From NCBI RefSeq assembly GCF_014218295.1, contig NZ_AP023287.1, forward strand, positions 4,030,001-4,094,000: a stretch of DNA of 64,000 nt, read 5' to 3'. Position 1 is the first letter of the stretch, and each line of letters opens with the position of its first letter. The notes beneath the pieces are model-generated. The model had not been told where the DNA came from. It searched no databases and worked only from the letters and a program-made list of their open reading frames with translations. Positions 40,347 through 48,876 of this stretch are shown here, in pieces. The position numbers and the translations under genes were made by a program. This DNA is from Mycolicibacterium litorale (GTDB lineage Bacteria > Actinomycetota > Actinomycetes > Mycobacteriales > Mycobacteriaceae).

Positions 40347-41303
40347 TCAGTGACTCGCCAACGCCCTCAGGAAGAACGCCAGATTGGCGGGCCGTTCGGC
40401 CAGCCGCCGCACGAAGTAGCCGTACCACTCGGTGCCGAACGGCACATACACGCGAACAGCGTTTCCCGCGTCGGCCAGCCGCTGCTGTTCCTGGTCACGG
40501 ATGCCGAACAGCATCTGGTACTCGAAGTCACCGGGCCCGCGGCCGTGCGCCGCGGCCAAGCCGGGCACCGCATCGATCACCGCGGGATCATGTGATGCGA
40601 CCATCGGATAGCCGCGCCCGGCCATCAACGTCTCCAGGCAGCGCAGGTAGTTGTCGGTGACGGCGTCGGCTTCCCGATAGGCCACCGACTTCGGCTCGTC
40701 ATAAGCCCCCTTGCACAACCGGATCCGTGCACCGGACGCGGCGAACTCCTCGCAGTCCTGCGCGGTGCGACGCAGGTACGCCTGCAACACCGTGCCCAGC
40801 CAGTCGAATTCGGTCCGCAGTTCCCGCACGATCGACAGCGTCGAGTCGGTGGTCGTGTGGTCCTCGGCGTCGACGGTCACCCACACCCCGACGCGCTGCG
40901 CATGCGCGCAGATAGTGTGCGCGTTCTCCAGCGCGATCTTCCGCCCATCCCGCGGCAGCGCCTGCCCCAGCGCGGACAGCTTCATCGAAACCTCCAGCGG
41001 CCGCACCCCGCCGGTCGGCTCGTCGCGCCGCCCCAGCGCATCGAGCAGCTTCACATATGCCTCGACTGTCGCAGTCGCCGCGTCCGCATCCGTGACGTCC
41101 TCGCCGAGATAGTCGACACTCACCATCCGTCCCGACTTACGCAGTCCCGCAACACAATACGACGCCTCATCGATGCTCTCGCCGGGCACGAACCGGTGCA
41201 CCACTCCCCTCGTCACCGGAAGGCGTTCCGCCGTGTGGCGCAGCGTCTGCGAGCGGGCGGCGGCCAGGATCACCGGACGCGCGATCTGCTGGAAGGCGCC
41301 CAT
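40347..41303 (-). CDS. pruB: PruB, proline dehydrogenase
   Basis: Flavin-dependent monofunctional proline dehydrogenase, the first step from proline to glutamate. The 318 residues show the barrel motifs VSMKLSALGQ, VWVTVDAEDHTTTDSTLSIV, ARIRLCKGAYDEPKSVAYRE (Lys/Arg site), PMVASHDPAVIDA and FEYQMLFGIRD with a C-terminal VYVPFGTEWYGYFVRRLAER helix that binds proline. The ATG at 41303 is one base after the pruA stop, so the genes form a tight operon; the open frame upstream is antisense-free but lies inside pruA. Confidence 0.94.
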   Translation of the reverse strand: MGAFQQIARPVILAAARSQTLRHTAERLPVTRGVVHRFVPGESIDEASYCVAGLRKSGRMVSVDYLGEDVTDADAATATVEAYVKLLDALGRRDEPTGGVRPLEVSMKLSALGQALPRDGRKIALENAHTICAHAQRVGVWVTVDAEDHTTTDSTLSIVRELRTEFDWLGTVLQAYLRRTAQDCEEFAASGARIRLCKGAYDEPKSVAYREADAVTDNYLRCLETLMAGRGYPMVASHDPAVIDAVPGLAAAHGRGPGDFEYQMLFGIRDQEQQRLADAGNAVRVYVPFGTEWYGYFVRRLAERPANLAFFLRALASH

Positions 41304-41304
41304 G

Positions 41305-42933
41305 TCACACGCCCATGTGCGGGTAGGCGTGATCGGTCGGCGGGACGAAGTTCTCCTTGATCGACCGCGCCGACGTCCACCGCAACAGGTTGAGCGGGGA
41401 TCCGGCCTTGTCGTTGGTGCCCGACGCCCGCGACCCACCGAACGGCTGCTGCCCCACCACCGCCCCGGTCGGTTTGTCGTTGACGTAGAAGTTGCCCGCG
41501 GTGTGCCGCAACCGCTGCTGGGCGGCCAGGACCGCGCCGCGGTCATCGGCGATCACCGCACCGGTCAGCGCGTATTTCGCGCCCGTGTCGACGACGTCGA
41601 GGATGCGTTCGTAATCCTCGTCGGGATAGACGTGCACCGACAGGATCGGCCCGAAATACTCGGTGCAGAACGACTCGTCGGACGGATCGTCGGACAGCAG
41701 CACGGTCGGGCGCACGAAATAGCCTTCGCTGTCGTCGTATTCGCCCCCCACCGCCACCGTCACCGACGGCGCGCTCTTCGCCCGTTCGATCGCCGCGACG
41801 TTCTTCGCGTACGCGCGCGCATCGATCAGCGCCCCGCCGAAGTGGGTCAGGTCGGTGACGTCGCCGTAGCGCAACGCCTCTGTGGCGCCGAGGAAGTCGT
41901 CGCCCATGCGCTGCCACACCGACCGCGGGACGAACGCCCGCGACGCCGCGGAGCACTTCTGTCCCTGGTAGTCGAACGCTCCCCGGATGAGCGCCGTGCG
42001 CAGCACCTCCGGTTGCGCACTTGCGTGTGCGACGACGAAGTCCTTCCCGCCCGTCTCCCCCACGAGGCGCGGATAGCCCTGGTAGCGCTCGATGTTCGCG
42101 CCGACCTCACGCCACAGGTGCTGGAACGTCGCAGTCGATCCGGTGAAGTGGATGCCCCCCAGCCGCGGATCGGTCAGCGCCACGTCGGACACCGCCTTGC
42201 CGTCCCCGCTCACCATGTTGACGACCCCCGGCGGCAGGCCCGCCGCCTCAAGCAGTTGCATCGTCAGATACGCCGCGAAGGTCTGCGTCGGCGCCGGCTT
42301 CCACACGACGGTGTTGCCCATCAGCGCCGGCGCTGTCGGCAGATTGCCCGCGATCGCGGTGAAGTTGAACGGGGTGATCGCGTAGACGAAGCCCTCCAGC
42401 GGCCGGTAGTCCGTGCGGTTCCACACCCCGCGGGTGCTCACCGGCTGCTGAGCCAGGATCTGGCGGGCGAACGCGACATTGAACCGCCAGAAGTCGATCA
42501 GCTCGCACGAGGCGTCGATCTCGGCCTGATACGCCGACTTGGACTGTCCGAGCATCGTCGCGGCCACCAGCTTCTCCCGCCACGGCCCGGCCAGCAGATC
42601 GGCCGCCCGCAGGAAGACCGCGGCTCGCTCGTCGAACGGCGTCGCCTCCCACGCCGGCTTGGCCGCCAGTGCGGCGTCGACGGCGGCGCGCGCGTCCTCG
42701 TGGGACCCGTTGGCGAACGTCCCCAGCCGCGCGGCGTGCCGGTGCGGCTGGACGACGTGCATGCGTTCACCCCCGCCGATGCGGTGCTGGCCGCCGATGA
42801 CGTGCGGCAGGTCCAGCGGCGCGGCCGCCAACTCTGTCAGCGCGTCGGTGAGCCGGGTGCGTTCACCCGAGCCGGGAGCGTAATCGTGGACCGGCTCATT
42901 GGCCGGCAGCGGTACGTCGGTGATCGCGTCCAT
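41305..42933 (-). CDS. pruA: PruA, 1-pyrroline-5-carboxylate dehydrogenase
   Basis: NAD-dependent aldehyde dehydrogenase of 542 residues that oxidises glutamate semialdehyde to glutamate. Key sites: YAITPFNFTAIAGNLPTAPA (NAD fold), GIHFTGSTATFQHLW, RLVGETGGKDFVVAH (catalytic Glu), RGAFDYQGQKCSAASRAFVP (catalytic Cys in GQKCSA) and CTEYFGPILSVHVY. In mycobacteria this route also detoxifies methylglyoxal-linked stress and links proline to respiration. First gene of pruA-pruB, divergent from the activator gene. Confidence 0.95.
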   Translation of the reverse strand: MDAITDVPLPANEPVHDYAPGSGERTRLTDALTELAAAPLDLPHVIGGQHRIGGGERMHVVQPHRHAARLGTFANGSHEDARAAVDAALAAKPAWEATPFDERAAVFLRAADLLAGPWREKLVAATMLGQSKSAYQAEIDASCELIDFWRFNVAFARQILAQQPVSTRGVWNRTDYRPLEGFVYAITPFNFTAIAGNLPTAPALMGNTVVWKPAPTQTFAAYLTMQLLEAAGLPPGVVNMVSGDGKAVSDVALTDPRLGGIHFTGSTATFQHLWREVGANIERYQGYPRLVGETGGKDFVVAHASAQPEVLRTALIRGAFDYQGQKCSAASRAFVPRSVWQRMGDDFLGATEALRYGDVTDLTHFGGALIDARAYAKNVAAIERAKSAPSVTVAVGGEYDDSEGYFVRPTVLLSDDPSDESFCTEYFGPILSVHVYPDEDYERILDVVDTGAKYALTGAVIADDRGAVLAAQQRLRHTAGNFYVNDKPTGAVVGQQPFGGSRASGTNDKAGSPLNLLRWTSARSIKENFVPPTDHAYPHMGV

Positions 42934-42967
42934 GGGTCAAGAATCCCCGACACGAGACCTGCGTCAC

Positions 42968-43011
42968 TTAGCCGATCGGCCAAAGATACCGGCACGGGCC
43001 ATTACGATCGG
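42968..43011. promoter_or_regulatory. Candidate PruC sites between pruA and pruC
   Basis: TTAGCCGATCGGCCAA (42968-42983) is a near-perfect palindrome. Its core CGATCGG recurs at 43005-43011, 32 bp away (three helical turns), overlapping the pruC -10 TACGAT (43003-43008), which ends eight bases before the ATG at 43017. Symmetry and spacing suggest a regulator site; assignment to PruC is inference. Confidence 0.4.
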
Positions 43012-43016
43012 ACAAT

Positions 43017-44675
43017 ATGCGCGCTGCCCGCATCAGGCTCGGCGAACTGCTGCTCGCGCTGGACCGCACGATGGTCACGCTGCAGCAGGCGCCGCGGGGT
43101 CTCGACCTGCCGGTGGCCTCGGTGGCGCTCGTCGACGCCGACGACGTCCGCCTCGGCATCGCCCCCGCCTCGGGCAACGCGGATCTGTTCTTCCTGCTCG
43201 GCGTCCCGGCCGACGCCGCGGTGCGCTGGCTGGCCGGACAACCGCGACCGCCGGTGGCCGTCTTCGTCAAAGAGCCGGCACCCGAATTGGTGCGCCATGC
43301 GATGACCCACGGGTCGGCCGTCGTGGCGGTCGACCCGCACGCGCGGTGGGAACGGCTCTACCGCCTCGTCAATCAGTTCTTCGACCACCGCGGCGACCAC
43401 GACGACCCGCCGCTGCCCGGCGGCACCGACCTGTTCGGGCTGGCCCAGTCCATCGCCGACCGCGCCCGCGGCATGGTCAGCATCGAGGACGCGCAGTCGC
43501 ACGTGCTCGCCTACTCGGCGTCGAGCGAGGAGGCCGACGAACTGCGCCGGTTGTCGATCCTCGGCCGGGCGGGCCCACCGGAGCACCTGGCGTGGATCGG
43601 GCAGTGGGGCATCTTCGACGCGCTGCGGTCCCGTGACGACCCGGTGCGCGTGGCCGAGCGGCCCGAACTGGGGCTGCGGCCCCGGATCGCCATCGGCATC
43701 CACCTGCCGTCGGCCAACAGGCGGACGCCCACATTCGCCGGCAGCATCTGGCTGCAGCAGGGCTCGGCGCCGTTCGCCGACGACGCCGAGGAGGTGCTGC
43801 GGGGCGGCGCGGTGCTGGCCGCACGGGTGATCGGCCGGATGGCGGCCACCCCCTCGACACACACGGTGCGAACCAGGGAGCTGCTGGGGCTCGCCGACGA
43901 CACCGACAGCGACGTCGGCGCCATCGCCCGCGAACTCGGCGTCGACCCTGACGGCCGGGCCGCGCTGATCGGCTTCGGCGCGGGGGCACCCGCCGATGTG
44001 ATCGCGCTGAGCGCCACGGCTTTTCGCGCCGACGCCCAGGTGGTCTCCACCGATGAGCGGGTGTATGTGCTGCTCCCGAAGATCGGTACCCCGTCGTCGG
44101 TGACCTCGTGGGTCCGCGGCGTCGTCGGCGTCCTGCACCGCGAGACCGGGCTGACGCTGCGCGCGGTGATCGCCGCACCTCTGCCCGGGCTGGCCGGGGT
44201 CGCCGGCGCGCGCACCGAGATCGATCGCGTCTTCGACAGCGCCGCACGCCATCCCGACGCGATCGGGCAGATCACCTCGCTCGCCGACGCCCGCACCACG
44301 GTGCTGCTCGACGAGATCGTCGCACACGTCGCCGGCCGGCCCGGGCTGATCGACCCGCGGGTGCGGACGCTGCGCGAACGCGAACCGCTGCTCGCCGACA
44401 CACTGCAGGCCTATCTCGACGGGTTCGGCGACATCGCCGCGGTGGCCGCCCGGCTGCACGTGCACCCCAACACCATCCGATACCGGGTCCGCCGGATCGA
44501 GACGCTGCTGGACACGTCGCTGGCCGACCCCGACGACCGGCTGGTGCTCGGACTGGGGCTGCGCGCCACCGAGCCTCAGCCGGTGAACGCGCCGTCGACC
44601 AGTTCGTCGAACCGCTCCAGCGCCTCGTCACCCTCGTCGTCGATACCGCGCAGCGGACCGAGATCCTCCAGATAG
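43017..44675 (+). CDS. pruC: PruC, PucR/CdaR-type activator of proline catabolism
   Basis: Regulator of 552 residues. A sensory N-terminus (LPVASVALVDADDVRLGIAP) and a GGDEF-like middle domain (ALIGFGAGAPADVIALSATA) lead to a C-terminal PucR helix-turn-helix (TLQAYLDGFGDIAAVAARLH, VHPNTIRYRVRRIETLL). The position beside pruA-pruB matches Rv1186c, which activates the operon in response to proline. The last 33 or so residues, after LRATEPQ, are Ser/Arg-rich and encoded antisense to the 3' end of the acyl-CoA dehydrogenase gene (100-bp tail overlap), probably stop-codon drift. Confidence 0.88.
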   Translation: MRAARIRLGELLLALDRTMVTLQQAPRGLDLPVASVALVDADDVRLGIAPASGNADLFFLLGVPADAAVRWLAGQPRPPVAVFVKEPAPELVRHAMTHGSAVVAVDPHARWERLYRLVNQFFDHRGDHDDPPLPGGTDLFGLAQSIADRARGMVSIEDAQSHVLAYSASSEEADELRRLSILGRAGPPEHLAWIGQWGIFDALRSRDDPVRVAERPELGLRPRIAIGIHLPSANRRTPTFAGSIWLQQGSAPFADDAEEVLRGGAVLAARVIGRMAATPSTHTVRTRELLGLADDTDSDVGAIARELGVDPDGRAALIGFGAGAPADVIALSATAFRADAQVVSTDERVYVLLPKIGTPSSVTSWVRGVVGVLHRETGLTLRAVIAAPLPGLAGVAGARTEIDRVFDSAARHPDAIGQITSLADARTTVLLDEIVAHVAGRPGLIDPRVRTLREREPLLADTLQAYLDGFGDIAAVAARLHVHPNTIRYRVRRIETLLDTSLADPDDRLVLGLGLRATEPQPVNAPSTSSSNRSSASSPSSSIPRSGPRSSR

Positions 44676-46348
44676 CGCCGCGCATACAGCCTGGCCACCA
44701 ATGCTTTTCGCTCACCCCCGCGCTCCGCGCGCTCCCACGCCGCCTGCTCGGTCAGCAACGCACCGGCATACACGTCGGCCATGAACTGCGCCAGCGGGAA
44801 CAGCCGCGCCTCGGCCACCGCACCGTCGAGTTTGGTCCAGGCGGTGATCGCCGCGTCGAGATCCTCGACCCGCCGCGAGACCAGCTGCGTGGCCGGATCG
44901 TCATGGGACACCGAGACCGCGTCCCGCATCCGGCGCAGCAGCGGCTCATGCGCCTCGGCCCGCCTAATCCCGCGCGCCACGTCGAGGCACAGGATGTTGT
45001 CGGGCCCCTCCCAGATCGTGTTGACCTGTGCGTCGCGCAACAGCCGCGCCACCGGCCAGTCCTCGATGTAGCCGTTGCCGCCGTGGATCTCGATCGCATC
45101 GGAGGCCGCCGTGATGCCGAGCCGGCACACCTTGAGCTTGGTGACGGGCACCGCGATGCGCTGCCGGATCCGCTGCGGCTGGCGGTGGTTGGCCAACCCG
45201 GTGCCGTCGAACACCAGCGCCTGGGCGGCCTCGACGTCGACGATCATCTGGGCGAGTTTGCGCCGCATCAGCGGTTTGTCGATCAGTGCCGAGCCGAACG
45301 CCTGCCGGTGGCGCGCGTAGGTCAACGACTCCACCAGTGCCCGCCGCGCGTTGCCGAGCGCGAACAGCGCGATGCCCAACCGCGCGGCGTTGGTCAGCTC
45401 CATCATCCGGCCCAGCCCCTTGCCGTCGGACGGGCCGGCGTCGGTGCTGGGCTCCCCGGAGAGCAGGAACGCCTCGGCGTCGACGAACTCCACCTCCCCG
45501 GAAGCGACCGACCGGGTGCCGAGTTTGTTCTTGAGCCGCCGGATGCGGATGCCGTTGCGAGACCCGTCGCGCCGGGTGCGCAGCACCAGGAACGACGCGA
45601 CGCCGCGTCCGGAATCCGGTGCCCCTTCGGGTTTGGCCAGCACCACGAACGCCTGGCCGTCGCAGTTCGACGCGAACCACTTGAACCCGTTGAGCCGCCA
45701 CGCGTCACCGTCGCGGGTGGCCGTCGTCTCCAGCGCGCCGAGGTCGGAGCCGCCGGTGCGCTCGGTGAGCATCTGCGCCGTCTCCCCCTCCCACTCGCCG
45801 GAGGCGAACTTCGCCAGCACGTGGTCGCGCACATCGGCGGGGGCGTATGCGGCCACCAGCGCCTGCACCATGCCGCCGCCGGTGCCGAGCGCGCAGCCCA
45901 TCCCGATGTCGGCCTGGTCGAGCAGGTAGTTGGCGGCGAACATCGGGATCGCCGACCGGCCACCGGCGGCGCGCACATCATCGCGCAGCGCCCGCTGCGC
46001 GTCGAGCACCGCCCGCTTCGCCTCGGTGAACGACGGCGGCATGACGACGCGGCTGACGTCGTGGCCCCACCGGTCGTAGCGTTCGAGGCGCGGCGGGTTG
46101 CGATCGGTCTCCTCGGCCCACCGAGCGACCGCACCGCCCATCAGCTCGCCCATCCGGGTGAGATGGGTTTCGGCGACCGGGATCTGCTCCGGCGGCAGGT
46201 AGTAGGCCAGCGTGAACTGCAGCGTCGGATCGGTGGAGTACCAGTTCAGGCCGACCGCCCCGCCGAAGCGGTCCGTGCGGTAGCGGTCGGTCTTGTCGCC
46301 GGTGCTGAACGGCAGCCGGTCCACGGCCTCGACGTCGTAGTCGCTCAT
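44576..46348 (-). CDS. Acyl-CoA dehydrogenase, AidB-like
   Basis: FAD-dependent acyl-CoA dehydrogenase superfamily protein of 590 residues, long like AidB. FAD and substrate motifs: GETAQMLTERTGGSDLGALE, WRLNGFKWFASNCDGQAFVV, RIRRLKNKLGTRSVASGEVE, YARHRQAFGSALIDKPLMRR and EIHGGNGYIEDWPVARLLRD (with Glu near the catalytic region). The C-terminal extra helical domain distinguishes AidB from beta-oxidation enzymes. Either fatty-acid metabolism or alkylation-damage protection is possible. It is tail-to-tail with pruC and 30 bp downstream of dapC. Confidence 0.87.
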   Translation of the reverse strand: MSDYDVEAVDRLPFSTGDKTDRYRTDRFGGAVGLNWYSTDPTLQFTLAYYLPPEQIPVAETHLTRMGELMGGAVARWAEETDRNPPRLERYDRWGHDVSRVVMPPSFTEAKRAVLDAQRALRDDVRAAGGRSAIPMFAANYLLDQADIGMGCALGTGGGMVQALVAAYAPADVRDHVLAKFASGEWEGETAQMLTERTGGSDLGALETTATRDGDAWRLNGFKWFASNCDGQAFVVLAKPEGAPDSGRGVASFLVLRTRRDGSRNGIRIRRLKNKLGTRSVASGEVEFVDAEAFLLSGEPSTDAGPSDGKGLGRMMELTNAARLGIALFALGNARRALVESLTYARHRQAFGSALIDKPLMRRKLAQMIVDVEAAQALVFDGTGLANHRQPQRIRQRIAVPVTKLKVCRLGITAASDAIEIHGGNGYIEDWPVARLLRDAQVNTIWEGPDNILCLDVARGIRRAEAHEPLLRRMRDAVSVSHDDPATQLVSRRVEDLDAAITAWTKLDGAVAEARLFPLAQFMADVYAGALLTEQAAWERAERGGERKALVARLYARRYLEDLGPLRGIDDEGDEALERFDELVDGAFTG

Positions 46349-46378
46349 CGACTGCGACGGTATTACGGCGCGCTGCGG

Positions 46379-47530
46379 CTAGCGGTGAATCGCCGAAAGC
46401 CGCTCGGCCGCGGCGTCGATGCGTTCGTCGGTGGCGGTCAGCGCGATCCGCACGTGCTGCGCGCCGCGCGGCCCGTAGAACTCGCCCGGGGCGACCAGGA
46501 TGCCCAGCCCCGCCAGCCAGTCGACGGTCGCCCGGCACGGCTCGCCGCGGGTGGACCACAGGTACAGCCCGGCCTCGGAGTGGTCGACGGTGAACCCGGC
46601 CGCCTGCAGGGCGGGCAGCAGCACACCGCGCCGCCGCGCGTAGCGCTCGCGCTGGTCGTGCTCGTGGGCGTCGTCGTCGAGCGCGGCGACCATCGCGGCC
46701 TGCACCGGCGTGGGCACCATCATCCCGGCGTGCTTGCGCACGGCGAGCAGTTCGGCCACCACCGCGGGATCGCCCGCGACGAAGCCGGCGCGGTAGCCGG
46801 CCAGCGACGACGTCTTCGACAGCGAATGCACGGCCAGCAGACCCGTGTGGTCGCCGTCGCAGACCGACGGGTGCAGGACCGAGACCGGTTGAGCGTCCCA
46901 GCCCAGACCGAGGTAGCACTCGTCGGACGCGATGAGGACCCCGCGCTCCCGCGCCCAGCCCACCACCTTGCGGAGATGGTCGACACCCAGCACGCGGCCT
47001 GTCGGGTTGCTCGGCGAGTTCAGGAAGACCAGTGCCGGGCGCTGCGGACCGAGCTGCGTGAGCGAATCCGCCCGCACCACCTGCGCGCCCGCGAGCCGGG
47101 CGCCCACGTCGTAGGTCGGATACGCCAGTTCGGGGACGACCACCACGTCGTCACCGCCGACACCGAGCAGCGTCGGCAGCCACGCGATCAGCTCCTTGGT
47201 GCCGATCACGGGCAGTACGGCGTCAGGGCCGAGGCCGGTGATGCCGTACCGCCGCTCGAGTGCGGCCTTCGCCGACGCCCGCAACTCGGGTGTGCCCGCG
47301 GTGGTCGGATATCCGGGCGAGGCGCTGGCCGCGGTCAGCGCGTCCCGGATGACGGGCGCCACCGGATCGACCGGGGTGCCCACCGACAGGTCGACGATGC
47401 CGTCCGGATGCGAGCGGGCCAGCGCGCCGGCGGCGGCAAGCGTGTCCCAGGGGAACTCGGGCAGTTTCGCCGAAACCGCCCGGCGCGCCACTTCGGGCGT
47501 GGCCTCGTGGACGGCCGTGTCAGTCCTCAC
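46379..47530 (-). CDS. dapC: DapC-like succinyldiaminopimelate aminotransferase
   Basis: PLP-dependent class I aminotransferase of 383 residues. Motifs: [31 protein letters not shown] (cofactor Asn), DECYLGLGW (Asp and Tyr) and [18 protein letters not shown] with the Schiff-base Lys. In actinobacteria this enzyme next to fdxC is annotated as N-succinyldiaminopimelate aminotransferase, which would act between DapD and DapE, both in this window. The GTG at 47530 overlaps the fdxC end by 11 bases. Another amino donor specificity cannot be excluded. Confidence 0.85.
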   Translation of the reverse strand: MRTDTAVHEATPEVARRAVSAKLPEFPWDTLAAAGALARSHPDGIVDLSVGTPVDPVAPVIRDALTAASASPGYPTTAGTPELRASAKAALERRYGITGLGPDAVLPVIGTKELIAWLPTLLGVGGDDVVVVPELAYPTYDVGARLAGAQVVRADSLTQLGPQRPALVFLNSPSNPTGRVLGVDHLRKVVGWARERGVLIASDECYLGLGWDAQPVSVLHPSVCDGDHTGLLAVHSLSKTSSLAGYRAGFVAGDPAVVAELLAVRKHAGMMVPTPVQAAMVAALDDDAHEHDQRERYARRRGVLLPALQAAGFTVDHSEAGLYLWSTRGEPCRATVDWLAGLGILVAPGEFYGPRGAQHVRIALTATDERIDAAAERLSAIHR

Positions 47531-47843
47531 CCTGCGGCGGCAGGTCCTTGACGGCCTGCGGATCGTTGTCGGTCTGCCCCACCTTCGAGGCACCGCCCGG
47601 CGAACCGAGTTCGCTGAAGAAGTCGGCGTTGCTCTGGGTGTAACCGCTCCACTGGTCCGGGACGTCGTCCTCGTAGTAGATCGCCTCGACGGGGCACACC
47701 GGTTCGCAGGCGCCGCAGTCGACGCACTCGTCGGGGTGGATGTACAGCATGCGTGCGCCCTCGTAGATGCAGTCGACTGGGCACTCCTCGATGCAGGCCT
47801 TGTCCTTCACGTCGACACAGGGTTCGGCAATGACGTACGTCAC
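47520..47843 (-). CDS. fdxC: FdxC, 7Fe ferredoxin
   Basis: Electron carrier of 107 residues with one 3Fe-4S and one 4Fe-4S cluster. The ligand motifs are [10 protein letters not shown] near the start and [20 protein letters not shown]; the N-terminal [20 protein letters not shown] is typical of actinobacterial 7Fe ferredoxins. It likely feeds electrons to P450s or other reductases. GTG start with AGGAGA five bases upstream; coupled to dapC. Confidence 0.95.
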   Translation of the reverse strand: MTYVIAEPCVDVKDKACIEECPVDCIYEGARMLYIHPDECVDCGACEPVCPVEAIYYEDDVPDQWSGYTQSNADFFSELGSPGGASKVGQTDNDPQAVKDLPPQGED

Positions 47844-48147
47844 CGGTTCTCCTAAGTGTTCCTCGGTCTAACTGTCCAGTGGGCTGCCGGATCGGGTCGG
47901 GCACGCGGAGGCGGCACCGCCAGTCCGCCTGGAAGTATCCCCAGCCGATACCGGGACGGTCGTCTCAGTGTGCCCTAACTTTGTCACGCGCTCACACGTT
48001 AGGAGTTGCGCGTGGTTACTGATACTAAACGTCGCACATACAAACCGGGTAGCCGCCACACCTGATGCGCGTAAGTGAATCGGTTCCGAGAACGGAAAAC
48101 GCCATGGCGGCCGCGGGTGCGGCCGCCATGGCGTCAGGATTCGAGGA
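47844..48147. other. 304-bp intergenic region between fdxC and yceI
   Basis: No ORF with coding character. It holds the fdxC promoter region (AT-richer stretch about 47970-48060, including reverse-strand TAGTAT near 48020-48026) and the yceI terminator at 48100-48133. Confidence 0.6.
48100..48133 (-). terminator. Intrinsic terminator of yceI
   Basis: CGCCATGGCGGCCGC (48100-48114) pairs perfectly with GCGGCCGCCATGGCG (48119-48133) around GGGT. On the minus strand it lies 15 bases after the yceI stop and is followed by GTTTTCCGTT, giving a short U-run. Confidence 0.85.
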
Positions 48148-48714
48148 TCAGGCTTGTCTGAGGGCTTCGATCTCGAGGGTGATCGTCACCTTGTCGCCGA
48201 CGACGGCGCCGCCGGTCTCCAGCGGTGCGTCGAAGTCGATGCCGTAGTCCTTGCGGTTGAGGACGACGCTGGCCTCGAAGCCGGCGACCTCGCCGTGACC
48301 CATGCCGGGATTGGTTCCGGCGAACTCGAGGTCGAGGGTGATCGGGTTGGTCCGACCCTTGAGCGTGAACTCGCCGTCGAGGGCGTAGCGGTTGCCCTCG
48401 GTGCGCACACCGGTCGAGGTGAAGGTGGCCACCGGGTGGTTCTCGACGTCGAAGAAGTCGGCGGCGCGCAGGTGGGCGTCACGCTGCTCGTTGCGGGTGT
48501 TCAGTGAGCCGACGGCGATCTCGGCGGTCACCGACGCGGTGCCGTCCTCGGCCACCGTGATGGTCCCTTTGAAGTCGTCGAACGTGCCGCGCACCTTGCT
48601 GACCATGAGGTGCCGCACGGTGAAGCCGATGGTCGAGTGCACCGGATCGATGACCCAGGTGCCCGGGCTCAGTGCGGTCTCGGTCGCCCCTGTGGTGTCG
48701 ATTGCTCCAGTCAT
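48148..48714 (-). CDS. YceI-family lipocalin-like protein
   Basis: Protein of 188 residues with the YceI beta-barrel pattern: TWVIDPVHSTIGFTVRHLMV, GTFDDFKGTITVAEDG, RDAHLRAADFFDVENHPVAT and LKGRTNPITLDLEFAG. Family members bind polyisoprenoids or long lipids. There is no signal peptide, so it is probably cytosolic here. The ATG at 48714 follows AAGGAGA; upstream in-frame codons lack a ribosome site. Monocistronic, with a strong terminator. Confidence 0.9.
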   Translation of the reverse strand: MTGAIDTTGATETALSPGTWVIDPVHSTIGFTVRHLMVSKVRGTFDDFKGTITVAEDGTASVTAEIAVGSLNTRNEQRDAHLRAADFFDVENHPVATFTSTGVRTEGNRYALDGEFTLKGRTNPITLDLEFAGTNPGMGHGEVAGFEASVVLNRKDYGIDFDAPLETGGAVVGDKVTITLEIEALRQA

Positions 48715-48876
48715 ACGCGTCTCCTTGGCTCGTGCGCCGGGCCGGATCCGGCGCTCCACACGGTGAAACGGACCATGGTCCGCTTCTATTCCGTGCCCAC
48801 CCCGCCGAACGTGAGTCCACTGCGAGAATCCGAGCCGGAAATCGCAGCCAGCGCACGTTCGGCGCGAAGGCTCGAG

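Noticed and set aside
44108..47551. 1147-codon plus-strand open frame
   Set aside because: It runs antisense through the acyl-CoA dehydrogenase, dapC and part of pruC, all of which have clear motifs. The translation is Arg/Gly/His-rich, typical of a high-GC shadow frame.
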